In this document: positions 38,298 through 45,869 of the stretch, one piece after another
Layout of the letters: each line of letters begins with the position of its first letter
How positions within the stretch are numbered: the stretch's first letter is position 1
NCBI GenBank assembly: GCA_026390555.1
Contig: JAPLFS010000076.1
Span: forward strand, 17,172-81,171
DNA length: 64,000 nt
Reading direction: 5' to 3'
DNA from: Pseudomonadota bacterium
GTDB taxonomy: Bacteria > Bdellovibrionota_C > UBA2361 > OMII01
Made by a program: the position numbers and the translations under genes
Notes under the pieces: model-generated
Told to the model about the DNA's origin: nothing
What the model saw: the letters and a program-made list of their open reading frames with translations, nothing else
Database searches by the model: none

Positions 38298-40412
38298 TTA
38301 CGCCTGCTCAGCCTGCTCAGCTTGCTGTTTCATGTCGTAAGCGGCTTCCCTCATCGAGAGACGGACCTTACCCTGTCTATCGACCTCAAGAACCTTAACC
38401 CATACCTCATCACCCTCGCTGAGAACGTCGCCTACGCAACGAATCTTCTCATCTGCGATCTGGGAGATGTGAACAAGCCCATCGGTTCCAGGAATAATCT
38501 CAACGAACGCGCCGAAATCTGCCAAGCGCTTAACGATACCGCGATAGATCTTACCAACAACAGCTTCCTGGGTCAGGCTTTCGATTATCGCGATAGCGTT
38601 CTGAACCTTGGTACTGTCGTTGCTTGCAATCGAAACGGTGCCGTCATCACCAACCTCCATCTTCACACCACATGACTCGGTGATCGAACGGATGGTCTTT
38701 CCGCCGGGTCCGATGATGTCTCGGATCCTGTCTGGATTGATCTTTATGATTACGATGCGAGGCGCATACTGACTGAGCTGGCCTTTCGGAGCACTGATAG
38801 CCTTATTCATCTCCTGCAAGATGTGTAGACGACCATCACGCGCCTGTATCATGGCCTTGTCCATGATATCGCGGCTGAGGCCCTTGATCTTGATGTCCAT
38901 CTGCAGGGCGGTAATACCGGTTGCAGTACCACACACCTTGAAGTCCATGTCACCAAGATGATCCTCATCACCTAGGATATCTGTCAACACGACGTACTTA
39001 TCGTCGCGCTTAATCAGACCCATCGCGACTCCAGCTACAGGCGCCTTAATCGGAACGCCGGCATCCATCATCGATAGACTTGCACCACACACGGTGGCCA
39101 TCGAGCTTGAGCCGTTACTCTCTGTAATTTCCGATACGATACGAACTACGTACGGGAACTCCTTGATGCTAGGAACCATCGAACGAACTGCTCGCTCTGC
39201 TAAAGCTCCGTGACCGATCTCACGACGACCAGGGCCTCTCATAGGCTTGGTCTCGCCAACTGAGAACGGTGGGAAGTTATAGTGCAGCATAAAGGTCTTA
39301 GAACCATCGCCCATTAGGCTATCGATCCTCTGAGCCTCTGACTCTGTACCAAGCGTTGCAACAACTATTGACTGCGTCTCTCCGCGAGTGAAGAGAGCTG
39401 AGCCGTGCGTGCGGGGAAGTAGTCCGACCTCGATTGAGATAGGTCTAACGGTAGTGGTATCACGACCATCAAGACGAACCCCCTCATCAAGAGCTAGATC
39501 GCGCACAGCGTTGTAGTGCGCATCTTCAAACACCTTGGCTACGGTCTTTGCAGCAACTCCGGCATTTACATCTCCCTCTTTAACGAACTCTGCTGTGAGG
39601 GCCTTGCGAGCCGCTCCAACTGCATCGCGTCGAGCAAGCTTCTCACGCTCCTTAATAGCCACCTTTAGTTGCGGCATAACAAAGTCGGTCATGCGCTTAA
39701 CTAGATCCGCATCGTACTCCTTAGGCTTAAACTCCATCGTCGGCTTACCGAGCTTCTCTTTAAGCTCAAGCTGCATGCCGTTGATTATCTGGAGCTGCTC
39801 TTGAGCAAGGAAAAGCGCCTCAAGCACCTCGGCTTCAGGAACCTCCTGAGCGCCGCCCTCTACCATCACGATCGCATCTCTAGTGCCTGCAACGATGAAG
39901 TTGAGGTCGGAGATTTGAATCTGCGCCATAGTTGGATTGATCAGCAGCTTGCCGTGCGCTCGCGCAACACGAACCCCAGCTATTGGCCCCTCAAACGGAA
40001 GCTCCGAGAGCATTAGGGCTGCGGATGCTCCGCATAACGCCAATACATCCGTATCGTTCTGATCATCAGCCGAAAGAACGGTTGCAATAACCTGAACCTC
40101 ACGGTGAAATCCCTCTGGGAAAAGTGGTCGACATGGCCTGTCAATCAATCTCGAAACTAAGGTCTCTTTCTCGCTGAGCTTGCCCTCGCGGCGGAAGAAT
40201 CCGCCAGGGATCTTACCAGCGGCATAGGTCTTCTCGAAGTAATCAACTGTAAGGGGGAAGAAATCTACATCCTTCTCTGCACCGTAACATGCAGTGACCA
40301 GAACTACGGACTCGCCGTAAGTAACGAGCACAGAACCTGAAGCCTGCTTGGCTATGCGTCCCGACTCAATCTTGAGCGTACGCCCATGAAACTCTCTTTC
40401 TACTATGTACAT
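38298..40412 (-). CDS. pnp: polyribonucleotide nucleotidyltransferase (PNPase)
   Basis: 704 residues. Two RNase PH-like cores (first near 1-210, second near 310-540 with GETQSIVVATLG and GRREIGHGALAERA), a KH domain (IIGPGGKTIRSITE, about 560-573) and an S1 domain (GIVKRLADFGAFVEIIPG, near 625) are all present. PNPase degrades RNA 3' to 5' with phosphate in the degradosome. It follows rpsO on the same strand, the usual rpsO-pnp pair, separated by 154 bp that hold stem-forming sequence, as in other bacteria where the leader is processed. Confidence 0.97.
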   Translation of the reverse strand: MYIVEREFHGRTLKIESGRIAKQASGSVLVTYGESVVLVTACYGAEKDVDFFPLTVDYFEKTYAAGKIPGGFFRREGKLSEKETLVSRLIDRPCRPLFPEGFHREVQVIATVLSADDQNDTDVLALCGASAALMLSELPFEGPIAGVRVARAHGKLLINPTMAQIQISDLNFIVAGTRDAIVMVEGGAQEVPEAEVLEALFLAQEQLQIINGMQLELKEKLGKPTMEFKPKEYDADLVKRMTDFVMPQLKVAIKEREKLARRDAVGAARKALTAEFVKEGDVNAGVAAKTVAKVFEDAHYNAVRDLALDEGVRLDGRDTTTVRPISIEVGLLPRTHGSALFTRGETQSIVVATLGTESEAQRIDSLMGDGSKTFMLHYNFPPFSVGETKPMRGPGRREIGHGALAERAVRSMVPSIKEFPYVVRIVSEITESNGSSSMATVCGASLSMMDAGVPIKAPVAGVAMGLIKRDDKYVVLTDILGDEDHLGDMDFKVCGTATGITALQMDIKIKGLSRDIMDKAMIQARDGRLHILQEMNKAISAPKGQLSQYAPRIVIIKINPDRIRDIIGPGGKTIRSITESCGVKMEVGDDGTVSIASNDSTKVQNAIAIIESLTQEAVVGKIYRGIVKRLADFGAFVEIIPGTDGLVHISQIADEKIRCVGDVLSEGDEVWVKVLEVDRQGKVRLSMREAAYDMKQQAEQAEQA

Positions 40413-40566
40413 ATTAGCCTATTGATGAGCGTCTGTGCCAAGCTAAACCGTGCACACACGAATATAATGAAAGGCGAGCAGTCCCCACCGAATAGCTCCG
40501 GTCCATCCTGGACGTGAACCTGTGGGTATACGCCACCTTTCTCCATTTTAAATTTTGCAACAACAC

Positions 40567-40920
40567 TTACTTACGAAGACCAAGCGCTGCAATCGTCTTG
40601 CGGTAACGAGTAACATCCTCGTGACGTAGGTAGTGCAGCAGGCTCTTGCGGTTGGAGATGATATCAAGCATCCCCTTTTTTGAATGATTATCCTTAGGAT
40701 TTGAAGCAAAATGCTTGGCAAGGATCTCAAGTCGACGGGTCATAAGGGCGATCTGCACCTCAGGGGAGCCGCAATCTTGAGAGTTGATTTGAAACTTCTT
40801 GATAACCTCAGATTGCTCCTGAGAAGAGAGTTTTAATGTGCCGGTTTCAAGGTCCTCTGCGACAATTCCGCCCATTTTCCTTGTTGTTTTAGCTACCTCT
40901 GTAGCGTCGGAAGATTCCAT
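40567..40920 (-). CDS. rpsO: 30S ribosomal protein S15 with N-terminal extension
   Basis: 117 residues against about 89 for typical S15. The canonical part begins near residue 32 (LSSQEQSEVIKKFQ) and contains DCGSPEVQIALMTRRLEIL and the RKSLLHYLRHEDVTRY rRNA-binding region. The first 28 residues (MESSDATEVAKTTRKMGGIV) are extra. An AGGAG ribosome site 6 nt before the ATG at 40920 supports the longer start, although ATG at codon 16 remains possible. It heads the rpsO-pnp pair; its upstream side faces the lpxA-fragment island. Confidence 0.95.
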   Translation of the reverse strand: MESSDATEVAKTTRKMGGIVAEDLETGTLKLSSQEQSEVIKKFQINSQDCGSPEVQIALMTRRLEILAKHFASNPKDNHSKKGMLDIISNRKSLLHYLRHEDVTRYRKTIAALGLRK

Positions 40921-41031
40921 TCGGGACTCCTAACTTATTCAATTATTCTAGGTAGATATCAGCCCCACACGGGGCCGCGCCTCTCCACCATTATTCAATG
41001 CTTTCGCAAATAGTTAGGGGTAAGGTACCAG

Positions 41032-41262
41032 GCATATGGCGGAAAGTCAAAGTACCGCGTGCGGGATACCACCGCAGTACTACCCTCCCCCCCTTTCCTA
41101 TCCCTCGACGGCATCACTCCCCATCTTATGATGGAAAGCGACCCCGCGATCTGAGCTCTCTAGGAAGGCCACCAGGTCAAGTGCCCTTTGGCACCCCTCG
41201 GCCACCGTGAGAGCATATGCTACTCTTTCCTTAAAGACCTTGCCCTGCACCTCTGGAACCGT
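41032..41262 (-). pseudogene. duplicated 3' end of lpxA with downstream flank
   Basis: The minus-strand frame from 41259 to 41098 encodes 53 residues (VPEVQGKVFKERVAY... ending SDAVEG) nearly identical to the C-terminus of LpxA at 43889-44051. Homology continues past the stop into non-coding sequence to about 41032, matching 43836-43888. No promoter, start or N-terminal part of lpxA is present, so it is a fragment. It marks the left boundary of the accessory island. Confidence 0.85.
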
Positions 41263-41279
41263 GGACCAGGAGTAACCCC

Positions 41280-42656
41280 GTACCAATGATCTCCACAATA
41301 CCAATGATCTCCAATGATCTATCAGGACCCCTATTACAATGTCGCTACCGCAGATCAGCTACTTGCGGAAAGTGAGTTGATCTTCCTATTCTTCAGGTCT
41401 GGGTATGGCAACAAGACAAATTATTGCGTTGGGTGGTGGTGGTTTTTCCATGGAACCATTGAATCCCCTTCTTGACCTTTATATTTTGAAACAGTCGGCC
41501 AAAGAAAAGCCGAAAGTATGCTTTATTGGCACCGCCAGCGGTGATGCTCAAAGCTATATTGATCGCTTCTACTCTAGTCTCAAAAAACTGAAATGTGAAC
41601 CATCTCATCTTAGCCTTTTTAAGGGTCACACTGTTGAGATTGAAACGTTTATTCTCGATCAGGATATTTTGTATGTTGGCGGAGGGAACACCCGTAACCT
41701 TTTGGCCCTCTGGAAGGACTGGGGTCTCGATATTGCTATTCGCAAAGCTTACGAAAATGGAACTGTCCTGGCTGGAGTCAGTGCAGGTTCAATTTGTTGG
41801 TTTGAGCAAGGTGTGACAGATTCAGTCCCAGGCCGCCTTTCAAGTCTGAAATGCTTGGGTTGGCTTAAGGGCAGCAATTGTCCACATTATGATGGTGAGG
41901 CAGAACGTCGCCCCTCCTATCATCAACTCCTCAGAAGCGGTGAGATTCTTCCGGGTTTGGCAACTGAGGACGGCGTTGCTGCTCATTACATCAATGAAAA
42001 ACTAAAAGAAATTGTTTCGTCGCACCCAGATAAAAAGGCATATTCACTCAGTCTTAAAAATAGTGAGCCTGTTGAGGAGGTTCATTCAGCAAAGTATTTG
42101 GGTGGCGAATCATTGCTAGTGCGAAGAGCTGCTGTTCAAGATGCGGAAGCTATTCATCTCGCTCATATGAAGTCCATTCAGGAGATTTGCTCAAAAGACT
42201 ATTCTCTTCAGGAGATTCAGGTGTGGGGGCATCGTCCTTATCGCGCGGATCAAAGGGTTGGCTCAATCAAGAATGACTTGGTTTGGGTTGTCGAGGACAA
42301 TGGGATTATTGAGGGGTACGGTCACCTCAAGATATTTGAGAAAGAGAGATTAAAGCACGGGCAAATTTTTGGCCTTTATCTTACACCAAAAGTTGTTGGC
42401 AAATCTTTAGGTAAAGCGATTGTTGATATGATGCTAGAAGAGATCAAAACCGCGAAAGTGGAGCGAGTCACCCTCCATGCTACGATCACAGCTCAAAATT
42501 TTTACCGCAAGATCGGCTTCACGGATACTGGTCCTGAAACCACCGTCGAAATCAGCGGTACGCCGATACGGTGCTATCCTATGAAGATGGAACTACAAGT
42601 TAACTCTTAAAAGGATAGTGAAGATCAATTCACTTTCCGCGAAAGATCATTGGTAC
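41280..42656 (+). mobile_element. putative gene cassette 1 with inverted end motifs
   Basis: The 12-bp GTACCAATGATC (41280-41291) is mirrored by GATCATTGGTAC (42645-42656). Just inside are longer inverted segments: 41355-41394 (GCGGAAAGTGAGTTGATCTT is the core) against 42610-42641. The only gene inside is the peptidase-GNAT fusion. No transposase or integrase is present. The motif AATACCAATGATC is repeated directly just inside the left end. Whether this is a mobile unit is inference from its structure and the matching cassette 2. Confidence 0.6.
41405..42610 (+). CDS. peptidase E (S51)-like domain fused to a GNAT acetyltransferase
   Basis: 401 residues. Residues 1-230 match the S51/peptidase E fold: ILYVGGGNTRNLLALW (about 88-103), the nucleophile elbow GVSAGS (Ser126) and CPHYDGE (His161). 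Residues about 235-400 form a GNAT domain (LVRRAAVQDAEAIHLAHM, then GQIFGLYLTPKVVGKSLGKA as the acetyl-CoA site and NFYRKIGFTDTG). Peptidase E hydrolyses Asp-X dipeptides. A peptidase plus an acetyltransferase in one chain recalls microcin C self-immunity (MccF, MccE), so detoxification of a peptide-nucleotide or aspartyl compound is a guess. The gene looks AT-richer than its neighbours and is the sole gene of cassette 1, which suggests recent transfer. Confidence 0.85.
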   Translation: MATRQIIALGGGGFSMEPLNPLLDLYILKQSAKEKPKVCFIGTASGDAQSYIDRFYSSLKKLKCEPSHLSLFKGHTVEIETFILDQDILYVGGGNTRNLLALWKDWGLDIAIRKAYENGTVLAGVSAGSICWFEQGVTDSVPGRLSSLKCLGWLKGSNCPHYDGEAERRPSYHQLLRSGEILPGLATEDGVAAHYINEKLKEIVSSHPDKKAYSLSLKNSEPVEEVHSAKYLGGESLLVRRAAVQDAEAIHLAHMKSIQEICSKDYSLQEIQVWGHRPYRADQRVGSIKNDLVWVVEDNGIIEGYGHLKIFEKERLKHGQIFGLYLTPKVVGKSLGKAIVDMMLEEIKTAKVERVTLHATITAQNFYRKIGFTDTGPETTVEISGTPIRCYPMKMELQVNS

Positions 42657-42662
42657 AGGGAT

Positions 42663-42784
42663 ACGGCCATAAAGTTAAGGACTCAAGCACCCACAAGTGG
42701 TGTTTAGTTCCCCCGGCATCAAGCTGAAATTAAGCCTGATTAGAGTGCTGCTATGCTGCCCACCTCTCTTAACTTAATGGCCGT
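42663..42784. repeat. 122-bp unit with 17-bp terminal inverted repeats
   Basis: ACGGCCATAAAGTTAAG (42663-42679) pairs with CTTAACTTAATGGCCGT (42768-42784), with one mismatch. The enclosed 88 bp has no open frame of note. It lies between cassette 1 and the first 163-bp repeat. It may be a separate miniature element or a structured part of the island. Confidence 0.6.
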
Positions 42785-42794
42785 GGGTACGGGT

Positions 42795-42957
42795 TGACTT
42801 CTGGTCTACTACTTAGCTTGTCCCCTAGTGTTCTTCTGGTAGGCTAAAACGTGAATTGATCTTCCTATTCTTAATCGCACGCCTGGGCATTTATACCTAG
42901 CCACTCTGGAGAGTGGCGTTCCCAGCGCTTCGCCGCATCGTGGAGCAAAAGTGACCC
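42795..42957 (+). repeat. 163-bp direct repeat, copy 1
   Basis: About 97% identical to 43627-43789 (five differences by hand count). It contains a CCACTC/GAGTGG hairpin and a GTGAATTGATCTTCCTATTC segment (42851-42870) that also appears, in either orientation, at the cassette edges. It ends GTGACCC directly before the left end of cassette 2. Confidence 0.85.
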
Positions 42958-42958
42958 G

Positions 42959-43622
42959 GTACCAATGATCAATACCAATGATCCATCACAGCAATACATT
43001 AATGATGCCCCCGAAGGTATTTTGCTTTCCACGCCTCTCTATAAATATTGGTCATACCGATCATGACTGAAGTGGTCCAGGCTAATGAAAATAAGCCCGT
43101 AAAGGTAATAAAGAATGCGAGTGTTCTCCATCCGTATGGAAGGTTGTCAGTAGCAAAACCTACCGTGGTGTAACAGCTCCCAGAAAATATAACTGCCAAT
43201 AAAACGTTGCTAATCAAACCGAGCTTCAACAGAAAGAAAGCCCATATCAATACTTCAAAGATATGAATCAGGGCAATAAAGATAAAAGCTACATAAAAGT
43301 GAATAAATATCCAGTTGTACTCTTTATAGGCCAAGTTATTTGTAGTTTGGCGTTCAAACCTCATGATGACGTGGTTGATAGCGCTTCCATGAAAAACAAG
43401 TACTACCAACAAGAGTGCAGTGCCGACCAGAATCTCTCTTGCTAGTAGCCATAGAAATGAAAATTGGGTTAATTCAGTATCCATGGGAGTCGTTTTAAGG
43501 TTATTAGTCGATATTAGAAGCCAATTGTGAAGGATAAAGGATAGTAAGATCAATTCACTTTCCGCAAGTAGCTGACCTGCAGTCTAGACATTGCAACAGA
43601 ACCCTTGAATAAGTATTGGTAC
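42959..43622 (-). mobile_element. putative gene cassette 2 with inverted end motifs
   Basis: Begins GTACCAATGATC (42959-42970), identical to the cassette 1 left end, and closes with the inverted TATTGGTAC (43614-43622). It contains only the ion-channel gene, read leftward, plus an inner GATCAATTCACTTTCCGC segment (43549-43566) like that in cassette 1. No recombinase gene is present. Confidence 0.6.
42999..43553 (-). CDS. two-pore-helix K+ channel-like membrane protein
   Basis: 184 residues from the first ATG; an ATG at codon 24 (43484, MDTELTQF) is a likelier start because the first 23 codons overlap the cassette edge repeat. Hydrophobic segments lie near 37-55, 83-105 and 155-172. The pore signature CYTTVGFA (127-134) resembles the K+ selectivity filter T-V-G-Y-G of Ion_trans_2 channels, with Phe-Ala replacing Tyr-Gly, so selectivity may differ. 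No regulatory RCK domain. Only gene of cassette 2, AT-rich compared with the core genes, so probably acquired. Confidence 0.75.
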   Translation of the reverse strand: MILLSFILHNWLLISTNNLKTTPMDTELTQFSFLWLLAREILVGTALLLVVLVFHGSAINHVIMRFERQTTNNLAYKEYNWIFIHFYVAFIFIALIHIFEVLIWAFFLLKLGLISNVLLAVIFSGSCYTTVGFATDNLPYGWRTLAFFITFTGLFSLAWTTSVMIGMTNIYREAWKAKYLRGHH

Positions 43623-43626
43623 AGTG

Positions 43627-43789
43627 TGACTTCTGGTCTACTACTTAGCTTGTCCCCTAGTGTTCTTCTGGTAGGCTAAAAAGTGAATTGATCTTCCTAT
43701 CCTTAATCGTACACCTGAGCATTTATACCTAGCCACTCTGGAGAGTGGCGTTCCCAGCGCTTCGCCGCATCGTGGAGCAAAAGTGACCC
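43627..43789 (+). repeat. 163-bp direct repeat, copy 2
   Basis: Second copy of 42795-42957, same orientation, directly after the right end of cassette 2. About 46 bp of AT-rich sequence (AAATATTTAT repeated) separates it from the duplicated lpxA flank beginning near 43836. Confidence 0.85.
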
Positions 43790-43888
43790 CAAACTAAATA
43801 TTTATTACCAAATATTTATAGGGGCAATCGTTCAGGCATATGGCGGAAAGTCAAAGTACCTTAGAAAAGATACTCCGCCCTATTTACC

Positions 43889-44722
43889 CTAGCCCTCGAC
43901 CGCATCATTCCCCATCTTATGATGAGAAGCGACCCCGCGATCTGAGCTCTCTAGAAAGGCCACCAGATCAAGTGCCCTTTGGCACCCCTCAGCCACCGTG
44001 CGAGAATATGCTACTCGCTCCTTGAAGACCTTGCCCTGTACCTCTGGAACCGCAGAGGTAAAGACTATCCTATAGATCTCTCGCAGTGTTGCTAGATCCT
44101 CTCGAGTTCCCCCGTTCCTCTCTAGCCCGATACGATTAAGCCCCTGAATAGTCGCGCGGTCGCCCTGCGCCATACAATATGGTGGGATATCCTGCGCGAC
44201 CATCGCCCCAGCTCCGATCATAGATACATCCCCCAGTCGAACGAACTGGTGAATACCGGAGAGACCCCCTACGATCACCCCGCTGCCGAGCGTAACGTGT
44301 CCTGCAAGTGCAGCGCCGTTGGCGATAACACACCGACTGCCCACTATTGAATCGTGCCCAACGTGGGTGTTTGCCATAAAGAGGTTATGGTCACCTATCG
44401 ATGTGCGCATAATACCGCCCTCGGTTCCAGGCTGGAGGGTCACGCACTCGCGGATTATATTGTGGCTTCCGATATGAAGCTCGCTTGGCTCTCCATGATA
44501 TTTAAGATCTTGCGGCGCTGCCCCAATTGATGAGAACTGGTAGAATATATTCTCGTCGCCAATCCTCGTTCGACCCTCAATAACGACGTGCGATCTGACA
44601 ACGTTATTAGCCCCTATAACTACATCTGGCCCGATGATTGAAAAAGGCCCGACTGTAGTGCCCTCGCCTAGCTTGGCCGAGGAACTAACTATCGCTTTTG
44701 GATGAATCGACTGACTGCTCAT
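43889..44722 (-). CDS. lpxA: acyl-ACP:UDP-N-acetylglucosamine O-acyltransferase (LpxA)
   Basis: 277 residues. LpxA performs the first step of lipid A synthesis. Left-handed beta-helix hexapeptide repeats run through about 170 residues (IHPKAIVSSSAKLGEGTTVG onward). The catalytic His lies in ANTHVGHDSIVG, and GALAGHVTLG-type segments follow. The C-terminal helices end SDRGVASHHKMGNDAVEG. This end is duplicated at 41098-41259, so the island sits exactly at the gene's 3' side. fabZ lies 20 bp upstream in the same operon; lpxD, often between ompH and fabZ, is absent here. Confidence 0.96.
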   Translation of the reverse strand: MSSQSIHPKAIVSSSAKLGEGTTVGPFSIIGPDVVIGANNVVRSHVVIEGRTRIGDENIFYQFSSIGAAPQDLKYHGEPSELHIGSHNIIRECVTLQPGTEGGIMRTSIGDHNLFMANTHVGHDSIVGSRCVIANGAALAGHVTLGSGVIVGGLSGIHQFVRLGDVSMIGAGAMVAQDIPPYCMAQGDRATIQGLNRIGLERNGGTREDLATLREIYRIVFTSAVPEVQGKVFKERVAYSRTVAEGCQRALDLVAFLESSDRGVASHHKMGNDAVEG

Positions 44723-44742
44723 TAAATACCTATACTACGTAG

Positions 44743-45210
44743 CTATACTGCCGCAGCTGTCAGCGTGCCTGATGCAACGATCTTGCCATCAACTAGAACC
44801 TCTCCCGCGATAATCCAGAGCGGATTACGCTTCTTAATACTTTTCATATGAATATGAAGGGTGTCGCCCGGAATAACTTGACGTTTCCACTTAAAACCAT
44901 CAGCACCAACGAGGTAAAAGACCTTACCACTGAGGAGCTTTGGCTCTGAATAGCGGGCAAAAACCGCGGCCGTTTGCGCCATCGCCTCCATGATTAGTAC
45001 GCCCGGCATAACCGGATGCTCGGGGAAATGTCCTTGAAAGAAGCCCTCGTTGGCCGTTACATTCTTGACTGTAACGATGTTAACATTCGGCTCCAACTCA
45101 ATAACTTTATCAATTAGTAGAAATGGATAACGGTGCGGGATCCACTTCTGAATCTCGTTGATATCCATAAACACCTTATGCTCGTTTTCCTGTTGCTCTT
45201 GTATTGCCAT
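44743..45210 (-). CDS. fabZ: 3-hydroxyacyl-ACP dehydratase FabZ
   Basis: 155 residues. The hot-dog fold carries HRYPFLLIDKV near 26-36 and the catalytic segment GHFPEHPVMPGVLIMEAMAQ (His61, Glu75). FabZ dehydrates 3-hydroxyacyl-ACP in fatty-acid elongation and shares its substrate with LpxA, hence the pairing. It is 4 bp after the ompH gene and 20 bp before lpxA. Confidence 0.96.
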   Translation of the reverse strand: MAIQEQQENEHKVFMDINEIQKWIPHRYPFLLIDKVIELEPNVNIVTVKNVTANEGFFQGHFPEHPVMPGVLIMEAMAQTAAVFARYSEPKLLSGKVFYLVGADGFKWKRQVIPGDTLHIHMKSIKKRNPLWIIAGEVLVDGKIVASGTLTAAAV

Positions 45211-45214
45211 ACTC

Positions 45215-45736
45215 CTACAGCGCCACCCTTTTCTTATCTAAACTTTTTACAACTTCATCGGTAATATCAATCCGCTCTGACGAGAAGAGCACCGACTTTC
45301 TGTCTCGCTCAAATACGAACTGATACTCCTTCTCCTGTGCGAGAGCCTTTACTAACTCGTTAATCTGACTAACTACCTTTGAGATCTCTGCATCGTTGCT
45401 ACGAGCAAGCTTCTCCTGAATATCCTGAAATATGCGCTGAAATTCAACCTGCTTGCGCTCAAGCTCCTCTCGACGAGACTCAAGAGCCGAACCGGATAGA
45501 ATGGCGGACTGCTTCTCAAGATCTGAGCGCTGCCTTTCGAAGTCAGCCTTAAGGGCTGCAACCTTTGCTTGCCCCTTCTTAATCTCTACCTCTAGATTGT
45601 TCTTGGCAGCCTTGCCGATAATCGACTCCGTTATCACCCTCTGGGTGTCGATAATGACTATCTTCTGTGCCTGCGCAATAGTTGTGGAAGATAACCCAAC
45701 CACCACAAATACACACACTAACCACCCTATCTTCAT
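45215..45736 (-). CDS. periplasmic chaperone OmpH/Skp
   Basis: 173 residues with a signal peptide (about 3-22). KIVIIDTQRVITESIIGKAA opens the family domain, followed by long coiled-coil helices (about 45-120, rich in Lys, Glu and Gln) that make the tentacles of the trimer, and a final FERDRKSVLFSSERIDITDEV strand segment. Skp-like proteins hold outer-membrane proteins in the periplasm. First gene of the ompH-fabZ-lpxA cluster. Confidence 0.9.
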   Translation of the reverse strand: MKIGWLVCVFVVVGLSSTTIAQAQKIVIIDTQRVITESIIGKAAKNNLEVEIKKGQAKVAALKADFERQRSDLEKQSAILSGSALESRREELERKQVEFQRIFQDIQEKLARSNDAEISKVVSQINELVKALAQEKEYQFVFERDRKSVLFSSERIDITDEVVKSLDKKRVAL

Positions 45737-45869
45737 AGCGATCCTCTACTAAGCCCCTGGGTAGTTACCACACCACAATCTAGAATTACAGTCTATAACT
45801 ACCGTAGATAATCTAACCTCTCAAAGGTCCGCTGTCGAGAGCCCACCGCCATAACAGCATTGTAACGAT

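Noticed and set aside
42611..43888. Integron-type attC sites at the cassette edges
   Set aside because: The repeats lack the paired core sites (GTTRRRY and its complement) with a variable stem, and no integrase is in the window.
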